NCBI GenBank assembly: GCA_031292035.1
Contig: JARLHX010000152.1
Coordinates: 1 to 7,480, forward strand
Source of the DNA: Negativicutes bacterium
GTDB lineage: Bacteria; Bacillota_C; Negativicutes; Sporomusales_B; JARLHX01
Reading direction: 5' to 3'
DNA length: 7,480 bases
The notes under the pieces are model-generated. The model searched no databases. It saw nothing but the letters and a program-made list of their open reading frames with translations, and had not been told where the DNA came from. A program made the translations under genes and the position numbers. Below, piece by piece: positions 7,347 through 7,480 of this stretch. Position 1 is the stretch's first letter. Every line of letters starts with the position of its first letter.

Positions 7347-7480
7347 TGCTCCCGGAAAACTGGACAGGTGGTTTAGATGGTGAGTGAGAAGAAAAAGTAA
7401 TACCATCTGAAAAATCACAATGAAACAACAACGCAAGAAACACAGTGGAGCCTTCAAGGCAAAAGTGGCTTTGGAAGCGC
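7347..7480 (+). mobile_element. Left end of an IS3-family insertion sequence (partial)
   Basis: The stretch beginning TGCTCCCGGAAAACTGGACA looks like the TG-starting terminal repeat of IS3-family elements, which often contain GGAAA.TGGACA. The OrfA start follows 73 bases later. The exact end is uncertain by several bases, because the other end and the target duplication lie outside the window. Confidence 0.65.
7420..7480 (+). CDS. IS3-family transposase OrfA, N-terminal fragment at window edge
   Basis: The ATG at 7420 opens MKQQRKKHSGAFKAKVALEA and the frame is still open at the window end. The motif (R/K)(R/K)HS..FKAKVALEA is the standard beginning of IS3-family OrfA, whose helix-turn-helix domain binds the element's ends. 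Only 20 codons are visible, so completeness cannot be judged. It runs divergently from the SLATT gene. Confidence 0.8.
   Translation, partial: MKQQRKKHSGAFKAKVALEA

Noticed and set aside
7285..7443. N-terminal extension of the SLATT protein to the ATG at 7443
   Set aside because: The added 53 residues are antisense to the IS end and OrfA start and do not resemble SLATT proteins.
1..7480. CRISPR array, tRNA or rRNA
   Set aside because: I saw no regularly spaced direct repeats and no tRNA- or rRNA-like segments on either strand.

Overview
The window is bacterial DNA in two unlike halves. The left half (108-5328) is a GC-richer, tightly packed signalling operon on the + strand. The right half (about 5500-7480) is a mobile, AT-richer island on the - strand, bounded by two IS3-family traces. 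The organism cannot be fixed from 7.5 kb. The kinase type (H-box with HEINTPTQY), its pairing with REC-HDOD and REC-HD-type proteins, and weak Shine-Dalgarno signals fit Gram-negative environmental lineages such as Verrucomicrobiota or Deltaproteobacteria; I lean weakly to Verrucomicrobiota.

Signalling operon: a 943-residue histidine kinase (REC, four PAS domains, HisKA-like, HATPase) overlaps by 4 bases (ATGA) with a REC-HDOD protein. That gene overlaps by the same ATGA with a REC protein carrying a degenerate HD-GYP-like domain. The kinase has no C-terminal receiver, so the two downstream receivers are its natural phosphotransfer partners. The third protein has lost the HD pair and the HHE ligands of active cyclic-di-GMP phosphodiesterases and is probably a non-catalytic output module.

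Defence island: two - strand genes are read leftwards. First is a 181-residue SLATT-family protein with two membrane helices (7284-6739). After a 59-base gap comes a 269-residue SMODS/CD-NTase-type nucleotidyltransferase (6679-5870) with the GS motif and DxD metal site intact. This is the layout of a minimal two-gene CBASS-like anti-phage system: the nucleotidyltransferase would make a nucleotide signal on infection, and the membrane protein would act as the killing effector. No Cap2/Cap3-type accessory gene or separate sensor domain is visible in the window.

Edges of the island: on the left, a decayed IS3-family OrfB remnant (one in-frame stop, one frameshift, broken just after the first catalytic Asp) runs almost up to the stop codon of the nucleotidyltransferase. 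On the right, a second IS3-family element begins about 62 bases upstream of the SLATT start, and its OrfA start codon at 7420 runs off the window. The defence pair therefore sits between two insertion-sequence traces and probably arrived by horizontal transfer.
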